DNA from: a virus
DNA length: 22,985 nt
Virus record (IMG/VR): IMGVR_UViG_3300025626_001345
Coordinates: 1-22,985 of that record
Strand: one strand, 5' to 3'
Position numbers and translations under genes: made by a program. A model generated the notes under the pieces. It did no database searches. It saw nothing but the letters and a program-made list of their open reading frames with translations, and was not told the DNA's origin. Shown here in pieces: positions 1-7,100 of the stretch (the first letter of the stretch is position 1; each line of letters opens with the position of its first letter).

Positions 1-2
1 TT

Positions 3-1184
3 GCTGACTATTGGCACGGCAGTCACACATTTGTAGATAATTTTTATAGACTTGCTCCTAAGCATAAATTTTTATATCATGTAAGTTTTACTATTAATAG
101 TTCAGTAGCAGGCGGCTTTGTAGAAAAACATGGCAATGAAATAAGTTTACTTGCTAAGTATGCTGACTTACCTAAGTTTGATATAGAAACAGAAACAAAA
201 CAACAATATAATAGAAAAAAAATTGTGCATACAAGACTAGATTATTCACCAGTTGTGATTAGATTCCACGATGACAATGAAGGTGTTACTACTAGATTGT
301 GGCAAGCATATTATGATTATTATTTTGCTGATAGTCAAAGTTTATATCCAACCAATAATGTTTATAAACCACTAGGACCAAAAAAATACGGATTAGATAA
401 CGGCAGTGACGAACCTTTTTTTACACGTATAAGCATAAGTGAATTAAGTAGACACACTCATCACACTGCACATTTAATAATGCCAAAGATTACAGGCTGG
501 CAACATGATAGTGTTGATGCAAGTGCAGGAAGTGAAGTATTAGAAAGTACTATGCAATTACAGTATGAAGCTGTAAAATACGAAACAGGTGATATTGTAG
601 AAGGTAGTGCACCTAAAGGATTTGCAACACCTGAACATTACGATCAAGAAAAAAGTTTCATTGGTAATAATAGTGATACACTTAACGAAGGTCCAGGATC
701 TATGGTTAACAATTTATCTAAGAAATTTGAAGATAAAATGTATACACAACACAATCCGTCATATAGTAATACACTAACCGAAACTTTAGATGCATATACT
801 AACACTAGGGACTTGTCATTAGAAGGGCATCGTCCTAACGGATTAGAAACAATATTTAATCAACAAAATAATAAAGATAATATTGGTATCAATGGTGTAT
901 TTTTCTCAAGTCCTAAAAATACAAAACAAACAACAGCAGCAGTACAAAATAAAACAAATTTAAGAACTTATGATAATAATCATATTATTAACATATTAAA
1001 TCAAAATGTTACCTTAAGAAATAATACTGTAGAAAAATATTATAATCTTACAACTAGTAATACTAATTATGCATCTCTTACTACTACTTCTAAAGATTAT
1101 TATTTAAATGAAATGTACACAGCGTTAAGAGCTGATAATCCAAAAATTCTAAAATTAGCAAGTACAGCGTTAAATACTGTATAG
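3..1184 (+). CDS. Tail-tube / baseplate tube-initiator-like structural protein (5' partial)
   Basis: The reading frame is open from base 3 to the stop at 1184, so the true start lies upstream; an internal GTG at 225 is probably not the start because conserved sequence continues before it. The upstream part reads ...DNFYRLAPKHKFLYHVSF..., followed by YNRKKIVHTRLDYSPVVIRFHDD and an aromatic-rich LWQAYYDYYF stretch. This pattern (a short beta-strand entry, a YNRK-type segment, then a FHDD segment) recalls the T4 gp19/gp48/gp54 superfamily of tail-tube and tube-initiator proteins as they appear in marine T4-like phages. The C-terminal third, from about 925 onward, is rich in Asn, Thr and Tyr and has no motif I recognise. 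It precedes gp4 and the packaging genes, which fits a late virion gene. Assignment to the fold is moderately sure; I cannot tell gp48 from gp54. Confidence 0.6.
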   Translation, partial: ADYWHGSHTFVDNFYRLAPKHKFLYHVSFTINSSVAGGFVEKHGNEISLLAKYADLPKFDIETETKQQYNRKKIVHTRLDYSPVVIRFHDDNEGVTTRLWQAYYDYYFADSQSLYPTNNVYKPLGPKKYGLDNGSDEPFFTRISISELSRHTHHTAHLIMPKITGWQHDSVDASAGSEVLESTMQLQYEAVKYETGDIVEGSAPKGFATPEHYDQEKSFIGNNSDTLNEGPGSMVNNLSKKFEDKMYTQHNPSYSNTLTETLDAYTNTRDLSLEGHRPNGLETIFNQQNNKDNIGINGVFFSSPKNTKQTTAAVQNKTNLRTYDNNHIINILNQNVTLRNNTVEKYYNLTTSNTNYASLTTTSKDYYLNEMYTALRADNPKILKLASTALNTV

Positions 1185-1192
1185 GAGAAATT

Positions 1193-1522
1193 ATGGAAGA
1201 TCAAAAAAAATACTTTGATAATTATTTTACAAAACAACTGTCATTTCCAAGTAATCAAGTTGATGCTACTATTGCGTTTTTTGAAAAAAGAGGATTTTCA
1301 CCTCAGTCAGCAGCAAGTGTTTCGGCAATTTTATTAAAACAAGCTAAACTAGATAACATTAAAATATTCGAATTACTAGATACATTAGGTTCAGTTGAAT
1401 CTCCAGTATTAAGTAAAGTTGTTTTAGAAGTTATAAATGCTAACGGACAACGTACTAGCGAGCTAGGTGTTAAAACAGATACTATAATAAACACTACAGA
1501 GTCTAGAAACATAATAGTTTAA
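1193..1522 (+). CDS. Conserved T4-like phage protein, probably virion-associated
   Basis: This encodes 109 residues. An AGGAGA ribosome binding site at 1183-1188 sits five bases before the ATG. The N-terminal part has the segment FPSNQVDATIAFFEKRGF followed by an Ala/Ser-rich helix and LKQAKLDNIKIFELLDTL, which look like packed amphipathic helices with no catalytic motif. I recall similar small proteins beside tail and head-completion genes in marine T4-like phages, where they are called structural or hypothetical. It shares one base with the next gene (stop TAA at 1520-1522, ATG at 1522), so the two are probably translated together. No biochemical function can be assigned. Confidence 0.7.
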   Translation: MEDQKKYFDNYFTKQLSFPSNQVDATIAFFEKRGFSPQSAASVSAILLKQAKLDNIKIFELLDTLGSVESPVLSKVVLEVINANGQRTSELGVKTDTIINTTESRNIIV

Positions 1523-1956
1523 TGGGACGATTTGCTCAAGGTAAATTTAATCTTAAAAACCCTGCCAAATACGTTGGTGGTAGAACGCCAACATATCGAA
1601 GCAGTTGGGAATTTGCGTTTATGAGATTTTGCGATGAACATGCAAGTGTAAGTCAATGGGCAAGTGAAGCTATAAAAATTCCGTATAGAAATCCACTAAC
1701 CGGTAAACAGACTATATATGTCCCAGATTTTTTTATTGTATATGCTGACAAAAATGGAAAACAAAAAGTTGAATTAATAGAAGTTAAACCTGCAAACCAA
1801 GCAATTAAAGAAAAACTTGGTCGTAGTAAACATAACCAAGCAAGTTTTATTCTTAATCAAGCTAAATGGGAAGCAGCAAGAGTATACTGTAAACAAAAAG
1901 GTATATTCTTTAGAGTAGTTACAGAAAATGATATTTTTCATAATGGTAAACGATAA
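1522..1956 (+). CDS. 4: Head completion protein, T4 gp4-like, with PD-(D/E)xK nuclease-like residues
   Basis: This encodes 144 residues, close to the roughly 150 of T4 gp4. The start MGRFAQGKF, then NPAKYVGG and YRSSWEFAFMRF, is typical of gp4/gp50-type head-completion proteins in T4-like phages, which act after DNA packaging to ready the head for tail joining. Residues E30 (in SSWE), D69 (in VPDFF), E87 and K89 (in IEVKP) fall in the order and spacing of a TnsA/PD-(D/E)xK endonuclease core. The family name is well supported by sequence; nuclease activity is inferred from the residues. It overlaps the preceding gene by one base and its stop codon lies inside a late-promoter-like element for the next gene. 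Confidence 0.85.
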   Translation: MGRFAQGKFNLKNPAKYVGGRTPTYRSSWEFAFMRFCDEHASVSQWASEAIKIPYRNPLTGKQTIYVPDFFIVYADKNGKQKVELIEVKPANQAIKEKLGRSKHNQASFILNQAKWEAARVYCKQKGIFFRVVTENDIFHNGKR

Positions 1957-1959
1957 ATA
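1952..1959 (+). promoter_or_regulatory. T4-type late promoter candidate ahead of gp16
   Basis: GATAAATA overlaps the gp4 stop codon and resembles the T4 late promoter TATAAATA. With the usual T4 spacing, transcription would begin near 1965. That leaves a leader of about 19 bases carrying GGAAG before the ATG at 1984. ATAAATA occurs by chance in AT-rich DNA, so position is the main support. Confidence 0.5.
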
Positions 1960-1983
1960 ATAGTAGCATATAATGGAAGTTAA

Positions 1984-2481
1984 ATGACCAAAAAATTAGA
2001 AGAGCTTTTAAATTTACCTGATTCGAAAGAATTAATAGAAGAGTCACAACAAGAATCTAAATCATCTAAAGCAGTAGTAGAACAAGAATCTACATTACGA
2101 GATATTGCTGAATTTGATAAAATAGCAAGTGCATTACCTGCTGTTAAAGGCTTAGGTGAAATGGCTGACAAGGAGCTTAACGAAGTTGCTGATAAAGCAA
2201 TGAGTGCATATGAAGACTTAATGGATTTAGGTATGAATGTTGAAAGTCGTTATAGTGGTAGAGTATTTGAAGTTGCTGGCGGTATGCTAAAAACATCATT
2301 AGATGCTAAAGTTGCTAAGATGGATAAAAAATTAAAAATGATCGAATTGCAACTTAAAAAAGAAAAAATGGATAGAGACATATCACCAGGAGATGGTGAC
2401 ATAGTTAATGGTGAAGGGTATGTTGTTACTGATAGAAATAGTCTCTTAGAACGCATCAAAGGCATTAATAATGATAAATAA
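1984..2481 (+). CDS. terS: Terminase small subunit, T4 gp16-like
   Basis: This encodes 165 residues; T4 gp16 is 164. The small terminase subunit recognises concatemeric phage DNA and stimulates the gp17 packaging motor. The N-terminal 40 residues are acidic and polar and probably flexible. Residues about 40-133 are a long helical region with heptad-like pattern (SAYEDLMDLGMNVESRYSGR, then VFEVAGGMLKTSLDAKVAKM and a lysine-rich helix), matching the central coiled coil that drives oligomerisation in this family. The tail from 134 on is acidic and unstructured-looking. The gene lies between gp4 and two structural genes and 1.4 kb before gp17, consistent with a packaging role. Identity rests on length, helix pattern and position rather than a catalytic motif. 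Confidence 0.75.
   Translation: MTKKLEELLNLPDSKELIEESQQESKSSKAVVEQESTLRDIAEFDKIASALPAVKGLGEMADKELNEVADKAMSAYEDLMDLGMNVESRYSGRVFEVAGGMLKTSLDAKVAKMDKKLKMIELQLKKEKMDRDISPGDGDIVNGEGYVVTDRNSLLERIKGINNDK
2473..2480 (+). promoter_or_regulatory. T4-type late promoter candidate ahead of the 185-residue gene
   Basis: GATAAATA overlaps the gp16 stop codon (TAA 2479-2481). Expected transcription start is near 2486. The leader would hold an AGGAA ribosome binding site at 2493-2497, seven bases before the ATG at 2505. Same motif and same stop-codon overlap as the element at 1952. Confidence 0.5.
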
Positions 2482-2504
2482 CATACAGCATTAGGAATCA
2501 GACA

Positions 2505-3062
2505 ATGAAATCGTTTATAGAATTTTTAACAGAATCAAAAAAAAGTTATCCTTTTAAAATAGGTGTTGCAGGACCACTACCTGAAGACTTTGTTGATATG
2601 TTAGAAACTTGTTTAGAAAAATATAATTTAGCAAATTTGTCTACAGGTAAAAAAACACCAATACAAGAACGTCCATTAGATTTCCCACAATTAGAAAATA
2701 TGGAAGTTACTTACTTTGAAGCAGAAGTTAACTATCCAACAACATCACAAGTAATGCAAGAATATATTAGTAAGTGTTGTAGTTGTCCACAAACACATAT
2801 AATAGTGCGCAATCCTAATGAAATGGCCGAAGAGTATCAAGCAGAAAAGAAAGACGAGCCATATGAAGCAATTCTAGGCAAAGATGATATGGGCGGCGAA
2901 AGCGCTCAAGAATCAGTTGGCGACAATCGTGTAATGGACTTGTTAAAAGAATTAGAAACTGCTCGTAAAGACAACGATCATAGTCCAATAGATGGCGTAG
3001 CAGCAGGAGAGTCAGCAGACATCACTGAAACAGAAAACACTAAAAGTGTTATGGGGAGTTAA
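2505..3062 (+). CDS. Probable head-core/structural protein with capsid-targeting-like N terminus
   Basis: This encodes 185 residues. The first residues, MKSFIEFLTESKK, resemble the capsid-targeting leader of T4 internal head proteins (MKTYQEFIAEA type), and LTE followed by S fits the L/I-x-E cleavage rule of the T4 prohead protease gp21. Residues about 17-100 form a mixed alpha/beta region with FKIGVAGPL near its start and a CSC pair. The last 75 residues are strongly acidic and low in complexity, as in scaffold or core proteins. It lies between gp16 and another acidic structural-type gene. Packaging into the head is inferred from the N terminus. Other possibilities are a tail-completion or neck protein. 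No enzyme motif is visible. Confidence 0.55.
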   Translation: MKSFIEFLTESKKSYPFKIGVAGPLPEDFVDMLETCLEKYNLANLSTGKKTPIQERPLDFPQLENMEVTYFEAEVNYPTTSQVMQEYISKCCSCPQTHIIVRNPNEMAEEYQAEKKDEPYEAILGKDDMGGESAQESVGDNRVMDLLKELETARKDNDHSPIDGVAAGESADITETENTKSVMGS

Positions 3063-3064
3063 TT

Positions 3065-3850
3065 ATGGACATGAAAAAAATAATAGAATCAATGAACAGT
3101 ATTGATTCACAAAAAAAAGAACTTAAAGAAATGGCTTCTATGAATATTTCAATGAACGCAGATAGCGCAGATGAAGTTGGAAGACTATTAGATATTGTCA
3201 AGGGTGCAGCAGGTGCAGATCATGCGCATACAGTAGGGCCAGACGACATGCCAGAGATGCCTCCAATGCCATTAAAAGGCGCAAATGATATGCGTACAGA
3301 TATGGAAAACTTTTCTAGTATTGTAAACAGAGCTGAAGAAGAAGTAGGTGAAGAAGAAGTAGACGAAAATGCATACAATCAAGCAGCAGCGGCAGCAGCA
3401 AGAGCACATAAAAGTGAATTTGAATTTCCTCCAGGATCAGGAAAAATGCACCCAGTAAAAATGAACAAAGACACAGCACATAAATTAGACGACGATTATG
3501 CTAACGAGCCAGACGAAGAGTATGCAGATACACAAACAATGACAAAAGATTTGTCAGGTGGATTAAACCGCGAAAAGAAAGCATACAAAAAAGCAGCCGA
3601 TGGCGACAATCCAATGGCACTAGAAGATTCAATTAAAGCAAGATTATGGGATGCTTTAAATGAAATGAAAGAAGGAACATGTAACGAGTGCGGTAATGCA
3701 ATGTTAACTGCTTCCGAGAAAAAAGAATTAGCAAACTTACCAGAAGGTAAGCGTCACGGCAACAGCGAAATCTACAAGAAGTGCTGGAAAGGCTGTACAA
3801 AAGTTGCTGGTAAGAAGCGTGGTGAACCAGGTTCATGCAAGTGTGATTAA
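3065..3850 (+). CDS. Acidic structural-type protein with six-cysteine C terminus
   Basis: This encodes 261 residues and starts three bases after the preceding stop; a GGGGAG just upstream serves as ribosome binding site. Residues about 27-50 (NISMNADSADEVGRLLDIVK) and the block about 150-185 (NEPDEEYADTQTMTKDLSGG, then GDNPMALE) are motifs I associate with conserved virion or scaffold-related proteins of marine T4-like phages. The middle is acidic and alanine-rich. The C terminus has cysteines at 206, 209, 240, 244, 258 and 260 (CNEC, CWKGC, CKC) among many lysines, suggesting a metal-binding or disulfide-stabilised module. Function is unknown; head assembly is the likeliest setting from its neighbours. 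A hairpin terminator follows. Confidence 0.6.
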   Translation: MDMKKIIESMNSIDSQKKELKEMASMNISMNADSADEVGRLLDIVKGAAGADHAHTVGPDDMPEMPPMPLKGANDMRTDMENFSSIVNRAEEEVGEEEVDENAYNQAAAAAARAHKSEFEFPPGSGKMHPVKMNKDTAHKLDDDYANEPDEEYADTQTMTKDLSGGLNREKKAYKKAADGDNPMALEDSIKARLWDALNEMKEGTCNECGNAMLTASEKKELANLPEGKRHGNSEIYKKCWKGCTKVAGKKRGEPGSCKCD

Positions 3851-3862
3851 ACCCCCCAGAGT

Positions 3863-3897
3863 ACTCAATAGCGCCTACGGGCGCTATTCTTTTGAGT
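3863..3897 (+). terminator. Hairpin terminator between the structural gene and terL
   Basis: AATAGCGCC at 3867-3875 pairs with GGCGCTATT at 3880-3888 across a TACG loop, a stable UNCG-type tetraloop. An outer ACTCA/TGAGT pair (3863-3867, 3893-3897) can extend it past a short T-rich bulge. It begins 12 bases after the upstream stop codon. The T tract is short (CTTTT), so termination may be partial, or the hairpin may block or protect RNA ends. Confidence 0.75.
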
Positions 3898-3902
3898 AAA
3901 TA
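3897..3902 (+). promoter_or_regulatory. T4-type late promoter candidate abutting terL
   Basis: TAAATA is followed by CATTATG. The 13 bases TAAATACATTATG recur exactly at 5488-5500 before the next gene. T4 late spacing would place transcription start at or beside the A of the terL ATG, with almost no leader. The motif overlaps the base of the preceding hairpin. Confidence 0.5.
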
Positions 3903-3906
3903 CATT

Positions 3907-5487
3907 ATGTCGACAAGTTTAGATGGCGTCTTAATTAAAAAGGCGAATAAAAAAGAAACATTTACTGAAGTTCAAATAGAAGAGCTTATGAAATGCATGG
4001 ACCCAGATACTGGGTACTTGTATTTTGCTGAAAACTTTGCTTACATTCAGCATCCTGTACAAGGCAAGCTGTTGTACGATCCTTACGAATATCAATTAGG
4101 ATTAATGAACAGTTATCATAGCTACAGATTTAATATTAATATGATGCCTAGACAAACAGGTAAGACAACTTGTGCTAGTATTTACTTGGCTTGGTATGCT
4201 ATGTTTGTTCCTGATCAAACAGTGCTTATTGCTGCACACAAATACACAGGTGCGCAAGAGATTATGTCACGTATAAGATTTGTATATGAAAGCTGTCCAG
4301 ACCATATTCGAGCAGGTGTTACAAGTTACAACAAAGGTAGCATAGAGTTTGAAAATGGTAGTAGGATTGTAAGTCAAACAACTACAGGCAACACAGGACG
4401 TGGTATGAGTATCTCGCTATTATACTGTGACGAGTTTGCATTTGTGCAACCTAACATCGCTGAAGAGTTTTGGACTTCAATATCACCTACACTTGCAACA
4501 GGTGGTCGTGCTATTATTACAAGCACACCAAACAGTGACGAAGATACATTTGCTACTATATGGAAACAAGCAGAAGATAAGTTTGATGAACATGGCAATG
4601 AACAAGAAGTTGGTCGAAATGGATTTCATAGTTTTAGATCGGATTGGTGGGAACATCCGGATAGAGACGAACAATGGAAAGAAGAAGAACTTGGACGTAT
4701 TGGTGAAGAAAAATTTAGACGTGAATACGGTTGTGAATTCTTAGTATACGATGAAACATTAATTAATAGTTTAAAACTTTCAGTAATGGAAGGCAATAAG
4801 CCACTTGTAAATATGGGGCAAACACGTTGGTATAAAAAACCATCAGGTGAATTTACATATGCTGTAGCATTAGACCCTTCAATGGGAACAGGAGGTGATA
4901 ATGCAGCTATACAAGTATTTGAATTGCCTAGCTATGAACAGGTAGCCGAATGGCAACATAATACTACAGCTATACCTGGACAAATAAGAGTTCTTGCAGA
5001 TATATGTAATTACCTTGTACAAGAAACTAATAATCAAAATGGAATCTATTGGAGTGTAGAAAATAATGGGCTAGGTGAAGCTGCATTAATAGTTATTAAC
5101 GATTTTGGTGAAGAAAATATACCTGGATTATTTGTAAGCGAACCAATACGTAAAGGCCATGTGCGTAAATTTAGAAAAGGCTTTAATACTACACACGGTA
5201 CAAAAATATCAGCATGTAGTAGATTAAAAACAATGATAGAAAATGATAAAATGATTATACATAGTAAACCATTTATATCTGAATTAAAAAACTATGTTGC
5301 AACAGGATCAAGTTACAATGCAAAACTAGGACAAACAGATGATCTTATTAGTGCTACTTTGCTTTGTATTAGAATGATGGCAGTTCTTAAAGACTGGGAT
5401 CCAAGAATATATAATTCGTTTACACAAGCTGAAGATATTGAAGATTACGAAGCGCCAATGCCAATCTTTATAAGTACCAACTATTGA
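3907..5487 (+). CDS. terL: Terminase large subunit, T4 gp17-like packaging ATPase-nuclease
   Basis: This encodes 526 residues. It is the motor that pumps DNA into the prohead and cuts the concatemer. The N-terminal ATPase has Walker A RQTGKTT at 82-88, Walker B LLYCDE at 171-176, and the coupling-type segment ITSTPN near 204-209. The C-terminal RNase H-like nuclease has D323 (VALDPS), E385 (SVENNG) and D478/D479 (QTDDLIS), matching the acidic triad of T4 gp17 (D401, E458, D542). T4 gp17 is longer (610) mainly because of an extra N-terminal stretch. I start it at ATG 3907. An in-frame TTG at 3892 would add five residues but lies inside the hairpin stem. No Shine-Dalgarno sequence precedes the ATG, and a late promoter motif abuts it. 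Confidence 0.95.
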   Translation: MSTSLDGVLIKKANKKETFTEVQIEELMKCMDPDTGYLYFAENFAYIQHPVQGKLLYDPYEYQLGLMNSYHSYRFNINMMPRQTGKTTCASIYLAWYAMFVPDQTVLIAAHKYTGAQEIMSRIRFVYESCPDHIRAGVTSYNKGSIEFENGSRIVSQTTTGNTGRGMSISLLYCDEFAFVQPNIAEEFWTSISPTLATGGRAIITSTPNSDEDTFATIWKQAEDKFDEHGNEQEVGRNGFHSFRSDWWEHPDRDEQWKEEELGRIGEEKFRREYGCEFLVYDETLINSLKLSVMEGNKPLVNMGQTRWYKKPSGEFTYAVALDPSMGTGGDNAAIQVFELPSYEQVAEWQHNTTAIPGQIRVLADICNYLVQETNNQNGIYWSVENNGLGEAALIVINDFGEENIPGLFVSEPIRKGHVRKFRKGFNTTHGTKISACSRLKTMIENDKMIIHSKPFISELKNYVATGSSYNAKLGQTDDLISATLLCIRMMAVLKDWDPRIYNSFTQAEDIEDYEAPMPIFISTNY

Positions 5488-5493
5488 TAAATA
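5486..5493 (+). promoter_or_regulatory. T4-type late promoter candidate abutting the 497-residue gene
   Basis: GATAAATA overlaps the terL stop (TGA 5485-5487) and is followed by CATTATG. Expected transcription start is within a base or so of the ATG at 5498, so the transcript would be leaderless or nearly so. The arrangement repeats that before terL. Confidence 0.5.
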
Positions 5494-5497
5494 CATT

Positions 5498-6991
5498 ATG
5501 CAAAACTTAGAAAAAATAAGCGAAGAACTATTTGCGAAGATTAGAGGTCGCTTTCCAAGTGTAACTATTGGCACTGAAGAAGGTATGATTACAAATAATC
5601 CTAGCGAAGCACGTTTTATTGAATTTGATTATAAAAGCAAGGGTAAAGTAAGTCTAAGTCTAGATGAGAAAGACGGGCTAGTAGTAATGCACGGTGCTGA
5701 TATACTTGCTGGAGAAAACGACCAAGAATTAAATGATTGGTATAGTTTCTTAAGAGAACTAAGACAGTTTGCTAAAAAACGTTTATTAAATTTCGATACA
5801 AGAGATATTACAAAAAGTAATCTACAAAAAAGAGACTATAGATTTCTAGCAAAAAATGCCGGAGAGGATAACATGACAGAATCAAAATTATATGGCACAT
5901 CTAAGATAAGTTATCAAGATGTCGGAGAAGCCAGACTAATTATTAAACACAATGAAAGCATTGATCAAACTTCGCCTACAGGGCGTAATAGAAGCATTGG
6001 AAAGATTTATGTAGAGTCACCAGAAGGCGAACGTTTCTTATATCCATTTAAGCATTTAAGTGCAGCAAGAGCAATGGCTCGACATGTTGCTGAAGGCGGT
6101 AATGCGTATGATGACTTTGGAAAACACATTACTGGGTTATCAGAAGAAATGGCAAAGTTACGTAAATTTAAAACATATATGGGCCGCTCTGCTGTAATGG
6201 CAGAAGGACTTTCAGGCTATATGGATGCAGTAACAACACGTATGAAATCCGTTAAAAAGACAATTGAATCACTTCAAAAGCCAAATTACTATGCAGAAGC
6301 AATTGCAAATTTTGAGACAGTTGTAATGGAAGAAGTACCTGTAGATGTAGCAGAAAACTGGACTGATCAATTAACTATTAAATTATTTAATGAAGAACTG
6401 TCAGATATATTTCCGTACATTTATAAACTAGTAAGTGAAGCAACAAAGGCAACAGAACTAGGTCCAGATGACTTAGTAGATGAATCAGCTCTTATAGCCG
6501 ACTCAAGCGCAAAGAAACATAGTAAGGCAGAACAGCCCAAAGAAGAAGCAGATTTAGAAGATGCAATGGAAGGACTTATGGGTCAGTTCAGTGAAGCAAA
6601 CGAAGCAGAAAGAGACACACACTGTTCTGACAAGTGTTGCGGAAGTGATACTAAAGCAGAAGATTGCGATTGTCCACCAGACTGTAAACATTGTAACTGT
6701 AATGCAGATGTAGACGAATGTCCACCAGAAACAAATGCAGCACCACAACAACAGATGGCTACTGAAAAGCCAAAAACACCACTAGGTGAATTTATTCTAT
6801 CGTATTACGATAGAGAAACAGGATCATTCCCAAAAGGGGAAACAGCAATTCTAACTATGGTTGAAAAAGACTATGGAGACGAGTATGTTCGACCTGCTCA
6901 TTCGTTTATTGAACAAGTACATAAAACTTTTGTACAACACGAACGTATGAACAACGAACAAAGTGACATTTTTAAATTATCTGGAATTTAA
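5498..6991 (+). CDS. Conserved large protein with nine-cysteine cluster, probably virion-related
   Basis: This encodes 497 residues and begins ten bases after terL. The N-terminal domain (1-125) is mixed alpha/beta. A second block (about 130-250) holds GKIYVESPEGERFLYPF, HLSAARAMARHVAEGG and MAKLRKFKTYMGRS, a pattern I associate with conserved hypothetical or structural proteins of marine T4-like phages. An acidic linker follows. Next is a cysteine-rich stretch with Cys at 376, 380, 381, 390, 392, 396, 399, 401 and 408, spaced like a metal-binding knuckle cluster. The C terminus (about 425-497) is a separate folded-looking segment (LGEFILSYYDRETGSFPKGE). No enzyme motif was recognised. Late control is inferred from the promoter motif. 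Virion or assembly role is a guess from position. Confidence 0.65.
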   Translation: MQNLEKISEELFAKIRGRFPSVTIGTEEGMITNNPSEARFIEFDYKSKGKVSLSLDEKDGLVVMHGADILAGENDQELNDWYSFLRELRQFAKKRLLNFDTRDITKSNLQKRDYRFLAKNAGEDNMTESKLYGTSKISYQDVGEARLIIKHNESIDQTSPTGRNRSIGKIYVESPEGERFLYPFKHLSAARAMARHVAEGGNAYDDFGKHITGLSEEMAKLRKFKTYMGRSAVMAEGLSGYMDAVTTRMKSVKKTIESLQKPNYYAEAIANFETVVMEEVPVDVAENWTDQLTIKLFNEELSDIFPYIYKLVSEATKATELGPDDLVDESALIADSSAKKHSKAEQPKEEADLEDAMEGLMGQFSEANEAERDTHCSDKCCGSDTKAEDCDCPPDCKHCNCNADVDECPPETNAAPQQQMATEKPKTPLGEFILSYYDRETGSFPKGETAILTMVEKDYGDEYVRPAHSFIEQVHKTFVQHERMNNEQSDIFKLSGI

Positions 6992-7003
6992 TTTAAAAAT
7001 CAC

Positions 7004-7032
7004 TTGACAAAACCGTTTGTAGCGTGTATAGT
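7004..7032 (+). promoter_or_regulatory. Sigma70-type promoter for gene 32
   Basis: TTGACA at 7004-7009 and TATAGT at 7027-7032 are separated by exactly 17 bases, close to the bacterial sigma70 consensus. Transcription would begin near 7039, giving a leader of about 60 bases before the gp32 ATG. This suggests host-polymerase (early or middle) expression, unlike the late motifs upstream. Confidence 0.85.
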
Positions 7033-7039
7033 ATATATA

Positions 7040-7092
7040 TGTGCTGCAAACAAAAGGCACAACAACAAAGACATAGGCAACATTATAGGAGG
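7040..7092 (+). promoter_or_regulatory. gp32 leader: 5' hairpin, A-rich stretch and strong ribosome binding site
   Basis: TGTGC (7040-7044) can pair with GCACA (7057-7061) around a 12-base loop at the very 5' end of the predicted transcript. An unstructured A-rich stretch (AACAACAAAGACA) follows, then AGGAGG at 7087-7092, eight bases before the ATG. T4 gp32 represses its own translation by binding a structured leader followed by an unstructured region. The layout here is compatible with that, but the hairpin is short and repression is inferred. Confidence 0.45.
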
Positions 7093-7100
7093 CATTAACT

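Noticed and set aside
4427-4744. Plus-strand open frame inside terL
   Set aside because: It is fully inside the well-supported terminase gene in another frame and its protein has no recognisable features.
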